A stretch of DNA of 64,000 bases from Gordonia hankookensis (GTDB lineage Bacteria > Actinomycetota > Actinomycetes > Mycobacteriales > Mycobacteriaceae), in assembly GCF_014673215.1 (NCBI RefSeq), contig NZ_JACWMS010000004.1:62001-126000 (forward strand), written 5' to 3'. The position numbers and the translations under genes are program-made. Positions 1-9,000 of the stretch are shown here, in pieces. Below the pieces are notes generated by a model. That model ran no database searches and was not told where the DNA came from. It was given only the letters and a program-made list of their open reading frames with translations. The stretch's first letter is position 1. Every line of letters begins with the position of its first letter.

Positions 1-317
1 GCGACGTGGGTGAAGAAGATCGCGTGAAGGGCGGCGACACCGGACGCGAGCGCGACGGCATCCTCACCGTGGTCGAGCGCCGCGAGCTTGCGCTGCAACG
101 CGATCTGGTTGTCCCCCGAGTTGCGGGTGTAGAACGGCCGATCGGTCGCGGACCAGTTCATCGTGGACGGGTCGTCGGGCAGGCGATAGGAGTTCGCCAT
201 GGTGATCGGCGTCCGGATGGCGCCCGACGGGCCCCCCGTGTTGCCGGCGTGGACACACAGCGTGTGGTCGCCGATGCCACGCAGTGGTTCCGGGTGGGAT
301 GATTCTGTGGACGTCAT
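1..317 (-). CDS. Cys/Met metabolism PLP-dependent enzyme (cystathionine gamma-synthase/lyase family), N-terminal part, cut by window edge
   Basis: The reading frame begins at the ATG at 317 and runs off the left end, giving about 105 residues. It reads MTSTESSHPEPLRG, then a TLCVHAGN motif, then YTRNSGDNQIALQRKLA and DGED-like AALDHGEDAVALASGVAA. These match the start of trans-sulfuration enzymes (H-x-G near the N-terminus, Y-[ST]-R-x2-N-x3-Q-L, then the SG-[MV]-AA loop that contacts PLP). The substrate (cystathionine, methionine or an O-acyl-homoserine) cannot be decided from this fragment; the PLP lysine lies outside the window. The start codon overlaps the stop of the OpgC-like gene by four bases (ATGA, 314-317), so the two are probably translationally coupled. 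Confidence 0.82.
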   Translation of the reverse strand, partial: MTSTESSHPEPLRGIGDHTLCVHAGNTGGPSGAIRTPITMANSYRLPDDPSTMNWSATDRPFYTRNSGDNQIALQRKLAALDHGEDAVALASGVAALHAIFFTHV

Positions 318-1471
318 GGTGGCGCTCCGACGGTCTCGGCGGCTTGTGCCGCCACAGTGGGTGGATGTGTGTGGTGGCTGCGTCGCTCGAGCCGCCGCGC
401 GAGGATGACCGGCAGCCGGTGGAGTTTGTCGATGTGACAGGCACTCCGGAACTCCGACCATGCCCAGCAGAGGCCGAAGACCGTCAGTACCACGCAGGTG
501 GTCGTCAGTGATCCCCATGGTCGGTGGGCCACATGTATCGGTATGAGTACGAGGGCGATGGCCTGCAGCACATAGGAGTCGAGGCTGCGGGTGCCGGTCA
601 TCACAAGCGGTCGCAGCCAGTCCTTGTGCCACCAACGGAGCAGCATGCGGAAGATCCCGTAGATCGCCGGGACCACGAGCCATGCACCGATCGCGCGCGC
701 GGGCCGAAAATCCAGCTTGTCGGCGATCGCCGGCTCGAATCGCATCCACGGGCCGGCGTCGACCACGAAATGGAGGATCAGCGCGACACCGATCGCGACC
801 GCGACGATCGCCGGTAGCCACCGATCGATGAACTCGGGAACCCGCCAATCCCGCCACTTCCAACCCACCACGACGGCCGGGACGAACATGATCTGCCACG
901 CCGCCCAGTTCTGGATCCGCGGTGCCTCCATGGTCGCCGTCAGATAGAACCAGTCCGGCGAGAACGTCAGCGAGATCACGTACAGGGCAACCGAACCCCC
1001 GAGGACGATCGGCCACCATCCCCGAATCAACATGGGGAAGAGGACATAGGCCGACGCCATCAGCACCATGTAGAGCAACAGGATGTTGCCGCCGCTCGGC
1101 AGGTATTGCATGCGCAATGCCAGACCGAGGCCCTGACCCCAACCGTCGACCGGGAGGAGCAGCGTGAGCCAGCGATGGCCCTCGAGGGCCGCCGCGACCG
1201 CGATCAGGGCGATCGTCAGCTGGCACACATAGAGGACCGCAAGTCGTTTGGTGAGTCGCCAATAGGCGAAACGCAACGAGATGCGTTCGATCCAACGGCG
1301 GTAGACCAGCCCCAACACCATCCCCGACAGCAAGACGAACGCCGACATCCCGTCGACATAGGGGTACGCGTGGGTGGGCGCGGCGATGTGCGTACCTGCG
1401 GCAAAGTGCAGCGAGATCATGCTCCAGATCGCGAGCCCCCGTGTCGCGTCGATGGCGAGATCTCGATTCAT
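314..1471 (-). CDS. OpgC-like polytopic membrane protein (acyltransferase-3 related)
   Basis: The 385-residue protein is strongly hydrophobic with about ten predicted membrane segments. The N-terminus (RDLAIDATRGLAIWSMI, then an H in the first membrane helix) and the block SAFVLLSGMVLGLVYRRW match the OpgC family, whose founding member succinylates osmoregulated periplasmic glucans in proteobacteria. A second family block, NWAAWQIMFVPAVVVGW, lies in the middle. Actinobacteria do not make those glucans, so a role in acylating an envelope glycan is inference. The gene ends in a four-base ATGA overlap with the downstream PLP enzyme gene. The start was chosen because a TAAGGT box lies 8 nt upstream and no better in-frame start follows. 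Confidence 0.8.
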   Translation of the reverse strand: MNRDLAIDATRGLAIWSMISLHFAAGTHIAAPTHAYPYVDGMSAFVLLSGMVLGLVYRRWIERISLRFAYWRLTKRLAVLYVCQLTIALIAVAAALEGHRWLTLLLPVDGWGQGLGLALRMQYLPSGGNILLLYMVLMASAYVLFPMLIRGWWPIVLGGSVALYVISLTFSPDWFYLTATMEAPRIQNWAAWQIMFVPAVVVGWKWRDWRVPEFIDRWLPAIVAVAIGVALILHFVVDAGPWMRFEPAIADKLDFRPARAIGAWLVVPAIYGIFRMLLRWWHKDWLRPLVMTGTRSLDSYVLQAIALVLIPIHVAHRPWGSLTTTCVVLTVFGLCWAWSEFRSACHIDKLHRLPVILARRLERRSHHTHPPTVAAQAAETVGAPP

Positions 1472-1479
1472 CGGATGAC

Positions 1480-1485
1480 ACCTTA
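1480..1485 (-). promoter_or_regulatory. Putative -10 box (TAAGGT) of the OpgC-like gene
   Basis: TAAGGT lies 8 nt before the ATG at 1471 and fits the actinobacterial TANNNT consensus. The spacing suggests a leaderless or very short-leader transcript; the AAGG inside it could instead act as a weak ribosome binding site. Confidence 0.4.
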
Positions 1486-1541
1486 CGTTGTCGACCCTCC
1501 GGGGACGCCACGGCGACCGTGGTCACCCGCCCGACGAGAAC

Positions 1542-1568
1542 GCCCGGCTCCCGAGAGGGGAGCCGGGC
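1542..1568 (-). terminator. Terminator hairpin downstream of fadD15
   Basis: An 11-bp perfect stem (GCCCGGCTCCC pairing with GGGAGCCGGGC) has a 5-nt loop and lies 45 nt beyond the fadD15 stop. There is no strong T run, which is usual for high-GC actinobacterial terminators. Confidence 0.7.
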
Positions 1569-1612
1569 GTCGGTCGTCTACCCGGTGGGTGTCGGCCCGG
1601 CCGGGTGGGCGA

Positions 1613-3397
1613 TCAGGTGTAGAGATCTGCGATGGCCCGCTTCTGCGCGTCGTGGATCACGTTGCGCTTCAACTTCATCGTGGGCGTCAGTTCGCCCGAC
1701 TCGATGGTGAAATCGGTGTCCAGGATGGTGAACTTCTTGATGGCCTCGGCCTTCGACACCTTCGCGTTCGCATCCTTGACCGCGGCGTCGATCTCGGCGG
1801 TCAGGGTCTCGTTCTGGGCGAGATCGGCGAGCGAGGTGTCGGCGGGCAGGTGATGACGCTCGAGCCATCCCGGGATCGCTTCCGGATCGATCGTGATCAG
1901 TGCGGCGATGAACGGCTTGTTGTCGCCGACCACGAGGCACTGGCTCACCATGGGATGTGCCCGGATGGTGTCCTCGAGCTGGGCAGGCGAGACGTTCTTG
2001 CCGCCGGCCGTGACGATCAGCTCCTTCTTGCGACCGGTGATGAACAGGAAGCCGTCGTCGAGATGCCCGATGTCGCCGGTGTGGAACCAGCCGTCGACGA
2101 TGGATTCCTCGGTCGCCTTGGGGTTCTTCCAATAGCCATCGAAGACCACCGGACCGTTCAGCAGCACCTCGCCGTCGTCGGCGATCCCCACCGTCACCCC
2201 GGGGACCGGACGCCCGACGGAGCCGACACGCTGATGCTCCTCGTTGTTGGCGGTCACCGCGGCGGTGGTCTCCGACAGCCCGTAGCCCTCGTACACCGGG
2301 ATGCCGACGCCGCGGAAGAAATGCCCGAGTCGCGCACCGAGGGGTGCGCCGCCGGAGATCGCGCCCTCGCACTGGCCACCGAGCGCGTCGCGGAGCTTGC
2401 CGTACACCAGCCGGTCGAACAGCGCGTGCTTGAGCTTGAGGCCGAGGCCTGCGCCGCCGTTCTCCATCGCCTTGCTGTATTCGATCGCGGTGTCCGCTGC
2501 GCGGTCGAAGATCTTGCCCTTGCCGCCGTCGTAGGCCTTCTGCTTGGCGGAGTTGTAGACCTTCTCGAAGACACGTGGCACCGACAGCACGTAATTCGGT
2601 CTGAACTTGCCCAGGTCGTCGATGAGGTTCGGGATGTCGCTGGTGTGACCGAGGACCACCCCGTTCTCCACACATCCGACCGCGACGACACGGGCGAACA
2701 CATGCGCCAGCGGGAGGAACAGCAGCGTCGACTTGCCCTCGACCAGGCCGGCGCCGACGGCGTCGCGGGTGGCCTCACACTCGGCAAGGAAGTTGGCGTG
2801 GGTCAGGACCACGCCTTTCGGCCTGCCCGTGGTGCCCGAGGTGTAGATCAGTGTCGCCGCATCCGAGGAGAGCGCGTTGGCGTGCCGCGTGTCGAGCTCC
2901 GCGTCCCCGATCTTGGCGCCGCGCTTGGTGATCGTCGCCAGCGCGTGGTCGTCGATGACGAGGGTCTCGCGCAGCTCGGGAGCTTCTTCGATGACGCGGA
3001 TGTGCTTGGTGTGGTGGGCGTGCTGCTCGACGAACAACATCGAGGTGCCCGAGTCCTCGAGAATCCATTTCACCTGGTCGGGCGCCGACGTCTCGTAGAT
3101 CGCCACCGTCGTGGCCCCCGCGCGCCAGATCGCATAGTCCAGGACGGTCCACTCGTAACGGGTCGATGACAGGATCGCGACGCGTTCGCCCGGCTTGATC
3201 CCGGACGCGATGAGGCCCTTGGCCACCGCGTCGACCTCGTCGGCGAACTGTTTGGCCGTCACGTTCACCCACTGATTCCCGGAACGTTTCCGGAACAACG
3301 GCATCGTCGGGCGTTCCGATCGGTACCGGAGAATGCTGTCGACGGTCGTCGCCTTGTCCTCGATGGAAAGGTTCGACGGGGTGGAATACTGCTCCAT
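1613..3397 (-). CDS. fadD15: Long-chain fatty-acid-CoA ligase, FadD15 type
   Basis: This is an AMP-forming acyl-CoA synthetase of 594 residues. It converts a long-chain fatty acid, ATP and CoA to acyl-CoA, AMP and pyrophosphate in the cytoplasm. Visible motifs are the phosphate loop YTSGTTGRPKG at residues 185-195, the adenine motif GYGLSETTAAVT in the middle, and the hinge region GWFHTGDIG followed by GRKKELIVTAGGKNVSP. The length and the N-terminal region fit mycobacterial FadD15 and bacterial very-long-chain synthetases. The ATG at 3397 was chosen because AGGGGAG sits 6 nt upstream; another ATG lies 7 codons earlier without such a site. An 11-bp hairpin follows the stop. A candidate operator lies about 86 bp upstream. 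Confidence 0.92.
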   Translation of the reverse strand: MEQYSTPSNLSIEDKATTVDSILRYRSERPTMPLFRKRSGNQWVNVTAKQFADEVDAVAKGLIASGIKPGERVAILSSTRYEWTVLDYAIWRAGATTVAIYETSAPDQVKWILEDSGTSMLFVEQHAHHTKHIRVIEEAPELRETLVIDDHALATITKRGAKIGDAELDTRHANALSSDAATLIYTSGTTGRPKGVVLTHANFLAECEATRDAVGAGLVEGKSTLLFLPLAHVFARVVAVGCVENGVVLGHTSDIPNLIDDLGKFRPNYVLSVPRVFEKVYNSAKQKAYDGGKGKIFDRAADTAIEYSKAMENGGAGLGLKLKHALFDRLVYGKLRDALGGQCEGAISGGAPLGARLGHFFRGVGIPVYEGYGLSETTAAVTANNEEHQRVGSVGRPVPGVTVGIADDGEVLLNGPVVFDGYWKNPKATEESIVDGWFHTGDIGHLDDGFLFITGRKKELIVTAGGKNVSPAQLEDTIRAHPMVSQCLVVGDNKPFIAALITIDPEAIPGWLERHHLPADTSLADLAQNETLTAEIDAAVKDANAKVSKAEAIKKFTILDTDFTIESGELTPTMKLKRNVIHDAQKRAIADLYT

Positions 3398-3482
3398 GGC
3401 GGGCTCCCCTGTGCGCAACGAAATTGGTACATAACGGACACGGGCGGGCCCGCGTGAACTCCGTCAGCTGTCTGTTGAGTGT

Positions 3483-3505
3483 CACTGACAGTACCAGTAT
3501 CAGTG
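3483..3505. promoter_or_regulatory. Inverted repeat between fadD15 and deaD (candidate operator)
   Basis: CACTGA and TCAGTG form perfect 6-bp arms around an 11-nt centre that is itself partly symmetrical. The site lies in the divergent 235-bp spacer, 86 bp upstream of fadD15 and about 130 bp upstream of deaD. The size suits a dimeric TetR-type regulator; no regulator can be assigned. Confidence 0.35.
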
Positions 3506-3632
3506 GGCGCGATCACAGGTCGGTGCCCACGTGAGCAACGGCAGGTCGAGGCCGTGACGTCGGCGTTCGGTGAGATTCCTCGCCAGAGGCCTCGGCGGAT
3601 TAGAGTGACAGTGATGAACGGACAGATCGCAC

Positions 3633-5408
3633 ATGAGTGAGTCCACCGACGAGAAGGCCGACAACGGCGACGGCCCCGGCGTCACGTTCGACGACCTGGA
3701 CATCGACCCACAGGTCCGCCAGGCGATCACCGATGTCGGATACGAGACGCCGTCGCCGATTCAGGCCGCCACGATCCCGCCCCTGATGGCCGGCCGCGAT
3801 GTGGTGGGCCTCGCCCAGACCGGAACCGGCAAGACCGCCGCGTTCGCGATCCCGATCCTCTCCCGGCTCGACGCCTCGGCGCGTCGCCCACAGGCGTTGG
3901 TGCTGGCTCCCACGCGTGAGCTCGCCCTGCAGGTATCCGAGGCATTCGGGCGCTACTCGTCGCACATGGCACAGGTTCGGGTGCTGCCCATCTACGGCGG
4001 CCAGAGCTATGGCGTCCAGCTCGCCGGGCTCAAGCGTGGCGCGCAGGTCATCGTCGGGACGCCGGGACGTGTCATCGACCACCTCGACAAAGGCACTCTG
4101 GACATCTCCCAGCTGGAGTACCTCGTCCTCGACGAGGCCGACGAGATGCTCACCATGGGTTTCGCCGAGGACGTCGAACGGATCCTGGCCGAGACGCCGG
4201 ACTCCAAGCAGGTGGCGCTCTTCTCGGCGACCATGCCCAGCGCGATCCGTCGGCTGGCGCAGCGGTATCTCGACAACCCGCAGGAGATCACGGTCAAGTC
4301 CAAGACCGCGACGGCCCAGAACATCACCCAGCGCTATCTGCAGGTCTCTCACCAGCGCAAACTCGATGCGCTCACCCGGTTCCTCGAAGTCGAGACCTTC
4401 GACGCCATGATCGTCTTCGTCCGCACCAAGTCGGCCACCGAGGAACTGGCGGAGAAATTGCGCTCCCGCGGCTTCTCCGCCGTTGCGATCAACGGCGACA
4501 TGGCGCAGGCCCAGCGTGAGCGGACCATCAACCAGCTCAAGGGCGGGGCGATCGACATCCTGGTCGCCACGGATGTGGCGGCACGCGGACTCGACGTCGA
4601 GCGCATCTCGCATGTCGTCAACTACGACATCCCGCATGACACCGAGTCGTATGTGCACCGTATCGGTCGCACCGGGCGTGCAGGCCGGTCGGGAAATGCG
4701 CTGCTGTTCGTCTCGCCCCGGGAACGGCATCTGCTGAGGGCCATCGAGCGGGCGACGCGTTCGACTCTGGTCGAGATCGGTTTGCCCAGCGTCGAGGACG
4801 TGAACGCGCAGCGTGTCGCGAAGTTCGCGGATTCGATCAACGCGAACCTGGGTTCGGACCACCTCGATCTGTTCCGCAAGCTCGTGGAGGACTACGCGCG
4901 CGACAAGGACGTCACGATGGCCGACATCGCCGCGGCACTTGCGCTCGAGACCCGCGACGGCGGTTTCCTGATGGCCCCCGACCCGCCGGAGGGGCAGCGT
5001 CCCGAACGGCGTGAACGTGCTCCACGGTCCGGCGGCGGCCAGTTCGCCACCTATCGGATCGCGGTCGGACGCAAGCACAAGGTCTCACCGGGTGCCATCG
5101 TCGGTGCGATCGCCAATGAGGGCGGACTGTCGCGTGGGGACTTCGGCAACATCAGCATCCGCGACGACTTCTCCCTCGTCGAGCTGCCCGAGAATCTCGA
5201 CAACGAGACCTTGGCGGGCCTGCGGAACACCAGGATCGGGAAGACCCCTATCGACATCCGCCGTGACTACGGACCACCGCGGTCACGAGGTGGCGCGAAA
5301 CGCGGACAGGGTCAGCGCGGCGGGCATGGGCGCGACGGCCACGGGAAACGACCGGATCACTGGGGTAAGCGCACGACGCCGAGAGTCGCCGGCCGCGGCC
5401 GGGGCTGA
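3633..5408 (+). CDS. deaD: DEAD-box ATP-dependent RNA helicase with DbpA-type RNA-binding domain
   Basis: The 591-residue protein has the full DEAD-box set: Q motif (Q44), Walker A AQTGTGKT (61-68), PTRELALQ (93-100), TPGR (143-146), DEAD (167-170), SAT (198-200), then ATDVAARGLDVER and HRIGRTGRAGR in the second RecA domain. A C-terminal domain of about 75 residues resembles the DbpA RNA-binding fold, and the tail is rich in Arg and Gly (RGG-like), which adds nonspecific RNA binding. It probably unwinds structured RNA in ribosome assembly and cold adaptation, as CsdA/DeaD does. A TAGAGT box at 3601-3606 may be its -10 element, giving a leader of about 20 nt. Confidence 0.94.
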   Translation: MSESTDEKADNGDGPGVTFDDLDIDPQVRQAITDVGYETPSPIQAATIPPLMAGRDVVGLAQTGTGKTAAFAIPILSRLDASARRPQALVLAPTRELALQVSEAFGRYSSHMAQVRVLPIYGGQSYGVQLAGLKRGAQVIVGTPGRVIDHLDKGTLDISQLEYLVLDEADEMLTMGFAEDVERILAETPDSKQVALFSATMPSAIRRLAQRYLDNPQEITVKSKTATAQNITQRYLQVSHQRKLDALTRFLEVETFDAMIVFVRTKSATEELAEKLRSRGFSAVAINGDMAQAQRERTINQLKGGAIDILVATDVAARGLDVERISHVVNYDIPHDTESYVHRIGRTGRAGRSGNALLFVSPRERHLLRAIERATRSTLVEIGLPSVEDVNAQRVAKFADSINANLGSDHLDLFRKLVEDYARDKDVTMADIAAALALETRDGGFLMAPDPPEGQRPERRERAPRSGGGQFATYRIAVGRKHKVSPGAIVGAIANEGGLSRGDFGNISIRDDFSLVELPENLDNETLAGLRNTRIGKTPIDIRRDYGPPRSRGGAKRGQGQRGGHGRDGHGKRPDHWGKRTTPRVAGRGRG

Positions 5409-5614
5409 ACGTATCCGACGAGATACCTGTGGGGTGTGGTATTTCGTGGTGCAAAACTTGCCGGATCGAGATATTTCCGTAACCTTTCGTGGTGGGGGAG
5501 CGACAGACCTGATGGGTCGTGCACATCGCGACCCGAGCCCTTCTGATCACGGCTGAGGCCGTGTGTCAGTGGCGGTTTCAGACAGGACGACACAACAGGA
5601 ACGGTGAGTCACCA

Positions 5615-5947
5615 GTGTCAGTGGTGGATTCGATAACAGCAGCCGACGCGAAGTCGCATTGCGAGGACGATCACGCAGTGATCGTCGATGCGCGACCGCA
5701 GGTAGTCCGTCACCAGGGCAGTCTGCCCGGTGCGGTCGTGGTGGACCCGAAGGACGTCCGCGATCGGTTCAAGCCGACCCCGTCGGGAACATTCCCCGTC
5801 GTGCGTGACCCCGACACCGAGATCGCCGTCGTGTCGGTCCGGTCGCAGGCGCCCGCTATCGCCGAGGAGATCGCGGATCTCGGCTACACGAACGTGCGCT
5901 ACGTCGACGGCGGTTTCCCCGCCCTGCGCACCGCGTATCGCGCGTAG
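5615..5947 (+). CDS. Rhodanese-like protein lacking the catalytic cysteine
   Basis: The 110-residue product has the single rhodanese-homology fold: an N-terminal strand-helix (VIVDARP), HQGSLPGAVVVD as the substrate-entry motif, and YVDGGFPAL near the end. The active-site loop, normally C-R-S-G-x-R-S, reads VSVRSQAPAIA and has no cysteine; the only Cys is near residue 16, outside the loop. It is therefore unlikely to transfer sulfur and may bind or regulate a partner. The GTG at 5615 was chosen because GGTGAG lies 6 nt upstream. A TTGCCG-N16-TAACCT pair at 5458-5485 is a possible promoter. The 206 bp between deaD and this gene hold nothing else I can see. Confidence 0.75.
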   Translation: MSVVDSITAADAKSHCEDDHAVIVDARPQVVRHQGSLPGAVVVDPKDVRDRFKPTPSGTFPVVRDPDTEIAVVSVRSQAPAIAEEIADLGYTNVRYVDGGFPALRTAYRA

Positions 5948-6057
5948 TCGAAACCGCACGAACCGCACCCGATTGGTAGCGTTTCTTGACGTATCCACGC
6001 CAGTGAATCCAGCCGACGACGCCGGATAGGGCGGACGGAGGAGGGAACGGAACAGGC

Positions 6058-9000
6058 ATGGCCGACGGGACCGACACGGCCCAGACCGATCGAGAGCAGA
6101 CCGATCGAGGGCAGACCGATCGAGGGCAGACAGATCCAGGGCAGACAGATCCAGGGCGCACCGATCAGGCCGACCAAGTGGTGCGACTGCTGGGTTATCT
6201 CCGGGAGCTGGTGCGTTCCCGATCAGAGGTCGTCAGCGACGTCGAGCACCATCCGGGCCTGGTCTGGGTGGGCAAATCGACCGACGTGCCGATACGGGTG
6301 GGTGCCGGGGCCGGTCAGGCCGTCATCGAGCTCGCGCCTGACAGCCAGGGATATGACGCCGTCTCGCGCCTGATCGACGAACTGCACGACAGTCCGGAGA
6401 CGCTCGAACTCGTCTTGGCCAACGCGCTGGTCACGGTGCGTGACGTCGAGTCCGCGGGTGACCCCCGCATCCGTGAGCACCTGGTGACCCAGCAGGTGGT
6501 CGCCGATCGTGACGACGACACCGCGGCAATCCGGGTGACCATCGGTACCGGCGCGACGCCGATGATGCATGACACCTATCTTCTCGCCCCGATCGACGGT
6601 GTCGACCTCGCCGCGGCGGTCAAGGTGCGCGGCAAGATCACCGAACTCGTCAGTCCGGTGGGCAGTCAGGTCTCCGAACTCGTGGACACCTGGCTGCGGC
6701 AGGTCCGAGCCGACTCCGCCACCGTGTCGCTCTCGGTCGACATGCGTCCGGCGCTCGTGCTGCGGCGCCGTGGCGTCACGGCAGCACTCGCGTTCTACGA
6801 CGCGATCCTCGCCGAGCTACGGGAGACCGCCGGTATCGAGAACGACCCGGACCGACCGGGCCGGGGTGAGGTGCCGATCGGACTCGCGCAGTTGGTCGCC
6901 CCGATCGAGGCGCCCGAACGCCTGGCCGCGCTCACCCGATCCGGTGCGTTGCCTGCCGAGGACCTCGTGCGCGACGCGCTGTACCCGCTTCCCGCGAACG
7001 TGGAGCAGCGTGATGTGTTGGCGCAATTGGGCGTTGACAGTGGCGTGGTCGTCGAGGGGCCACCGGGGACCGGTAAGACCCACACCATCGCCAACCTCAC
7101 GGCAGCGCTGCTGGCCAAGGGGCAGCGCGTGCTGGTGACGAGCGAGAAGGCACACGCCCTGCAGGTGATCCGGGACATGTTGCCTCCGGAACTGCGAGAC
7201 CTCGCGGTCTCGATCGCCGACGTCGGGCAGGACGATTTCGAGGCGATGGTCTCCGGTGTGGAGGCCATCGCCGAACGCAAAGCCGGGCACCAGCCGCGGG
7301 TGGTGGCCGCGGAGATCGCCGACCTCATCGACAAGCGGGGACAGGCGATCGGTAAGCGTGAGCGGGTGCTCCGTGAACTCTGGATGGCGCGCGAGTCGGA
7401 GACAGAGGTCCACGAATGGGTGGCCGGGGAGTATCGCGGGACGGCTGCCGAGGTCGTTCGGCAATGCAACGATGACAAGCACCGATACGACTGGCTGCCG
7501 GGTCCGGTGGAGGGGGCGTTGCCCCCGCTCGATGCCGGTGAGTTCGAGGAGCTTCTCGAACTACTGCGCACCACCGACGGTGCGACAACACGATTGGGGC
7601 AGCGGCTCCCCGATCTCGCCGATCATCTGCCCGACTCGGCCGACCTCGAGCAGATCTGCGAACGGATCGGGCGGCGGCCGCACGAGCCGATGGTCGGGAG
7701 CGGATCTCTGCTGTCGATCCTGTCGGGGGTGGACAGTCGACGGCTGGTGCGGATCAAGGACGTCTGCGACCACCTCGCAGTCTCCGCCGGTGAAGTGGCG
7801 TCCTTCCCGCCGCTGGTCGCAGATATGGCCGATCGTCTGCTCGCCGGTCAGGCGGCCCATCTGTGGTCGCGGGTCACCACCCTCTCGCCGATCATCGGCG
7901 AGGCCGCCGAGCGCGACCGGGCGATCGGGGCGCATGTGATCGCCACCGAGGGGGCGCGGCCGGGCGACAGCTCGATCTTCCGCGCCGCGGCCGATCACCT
8001 TGCCGCAGGCGGCCGCTGGCGAGGCCGGCTCCTCCGGTCGGCAGAACAACGTGCCGTCGAGGAATCCGGTGTCCGGGCCACCGTCGACGGCGTCGAGGCA
8101 ACCGATGAGCAGTCGTTGCGGCTCGTCGCCGACCACCTCTCGGTCTTCGACGCGGTACAGCAGGTGCAGAAAGTACTCGCGGATCTGCATGTCCCGGTGG
8201 ACAACTCGGGATCACGGTCGGCGCAACTGAACAGCCTTGTGCGACTGGACAACCAGCTGGCCTGGATCTCCGAGCTGATGGCCGGCCGCGACCAGCTGGT
8301 TCGCGAACTCGAGGCGATCAGCCCGGGCGGCCCACGGCCACGCAGCGTCGCCGAGGTGACCGAGGTCGCTGTCCAGGCAGGCGTGATCGCCGCCACCAAC
8401 GATGCCGTTCTCGCCGAGCACGAGTTGGCCGAATGTGCGTACCGACTGTCGGCCGAAGTGGACCGCGGACCTTCTCCGGAAGGCGATGCGCTTGTCGCCG
8501 CACTGGCGAAAGCCGATGCGCAGGCGATCAAGTCGGCGCGGCGGGACTGGAGCGCGGCGCGCGGCGAACTGGAGGCACAGACCGCGCTCGATCTCTACAC
8601 GCTGCGACTGCGCAACAAGGCGCCGGAGTTCTACGGTCTGTTGTACGAGACCGCGCACGACGACAGCTGGCCGCCCCGACTGCGTGACGTCGGAGCGGCC
8701 TGGTCATGGCGTCGCGCCCAGACCTGGGCTCTCGAGCGCAGTGATCCGACGCTCGAGGCACGGCTGCAGGCCGAACTCGACGAACACGAAGCCGACATCG
8801 AGCAGTTCACCGCGCGGCTCACCGCTGCCTACGCCTGGCGCGAGTGCCTGGATCGGATGAGTGTCGCGCAGGTTCAGGCGCTGCAGTCCTACCGCGACCA
8901 CATGATCAACCTGGGCAAGGGATCCGGAAAGCACGCCAACCGTTTCCGGGCGGCTGCTCGGGCGGCGATGGAGCATGCGCAGGGCGCGGTACCCGCGTGG

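Noticed and set aside
1106..3169. Long plus-strand frame opposite fadD15
   Set aside because: fadD15 has full family motifs on the minus strand; the plus frame is compositional.
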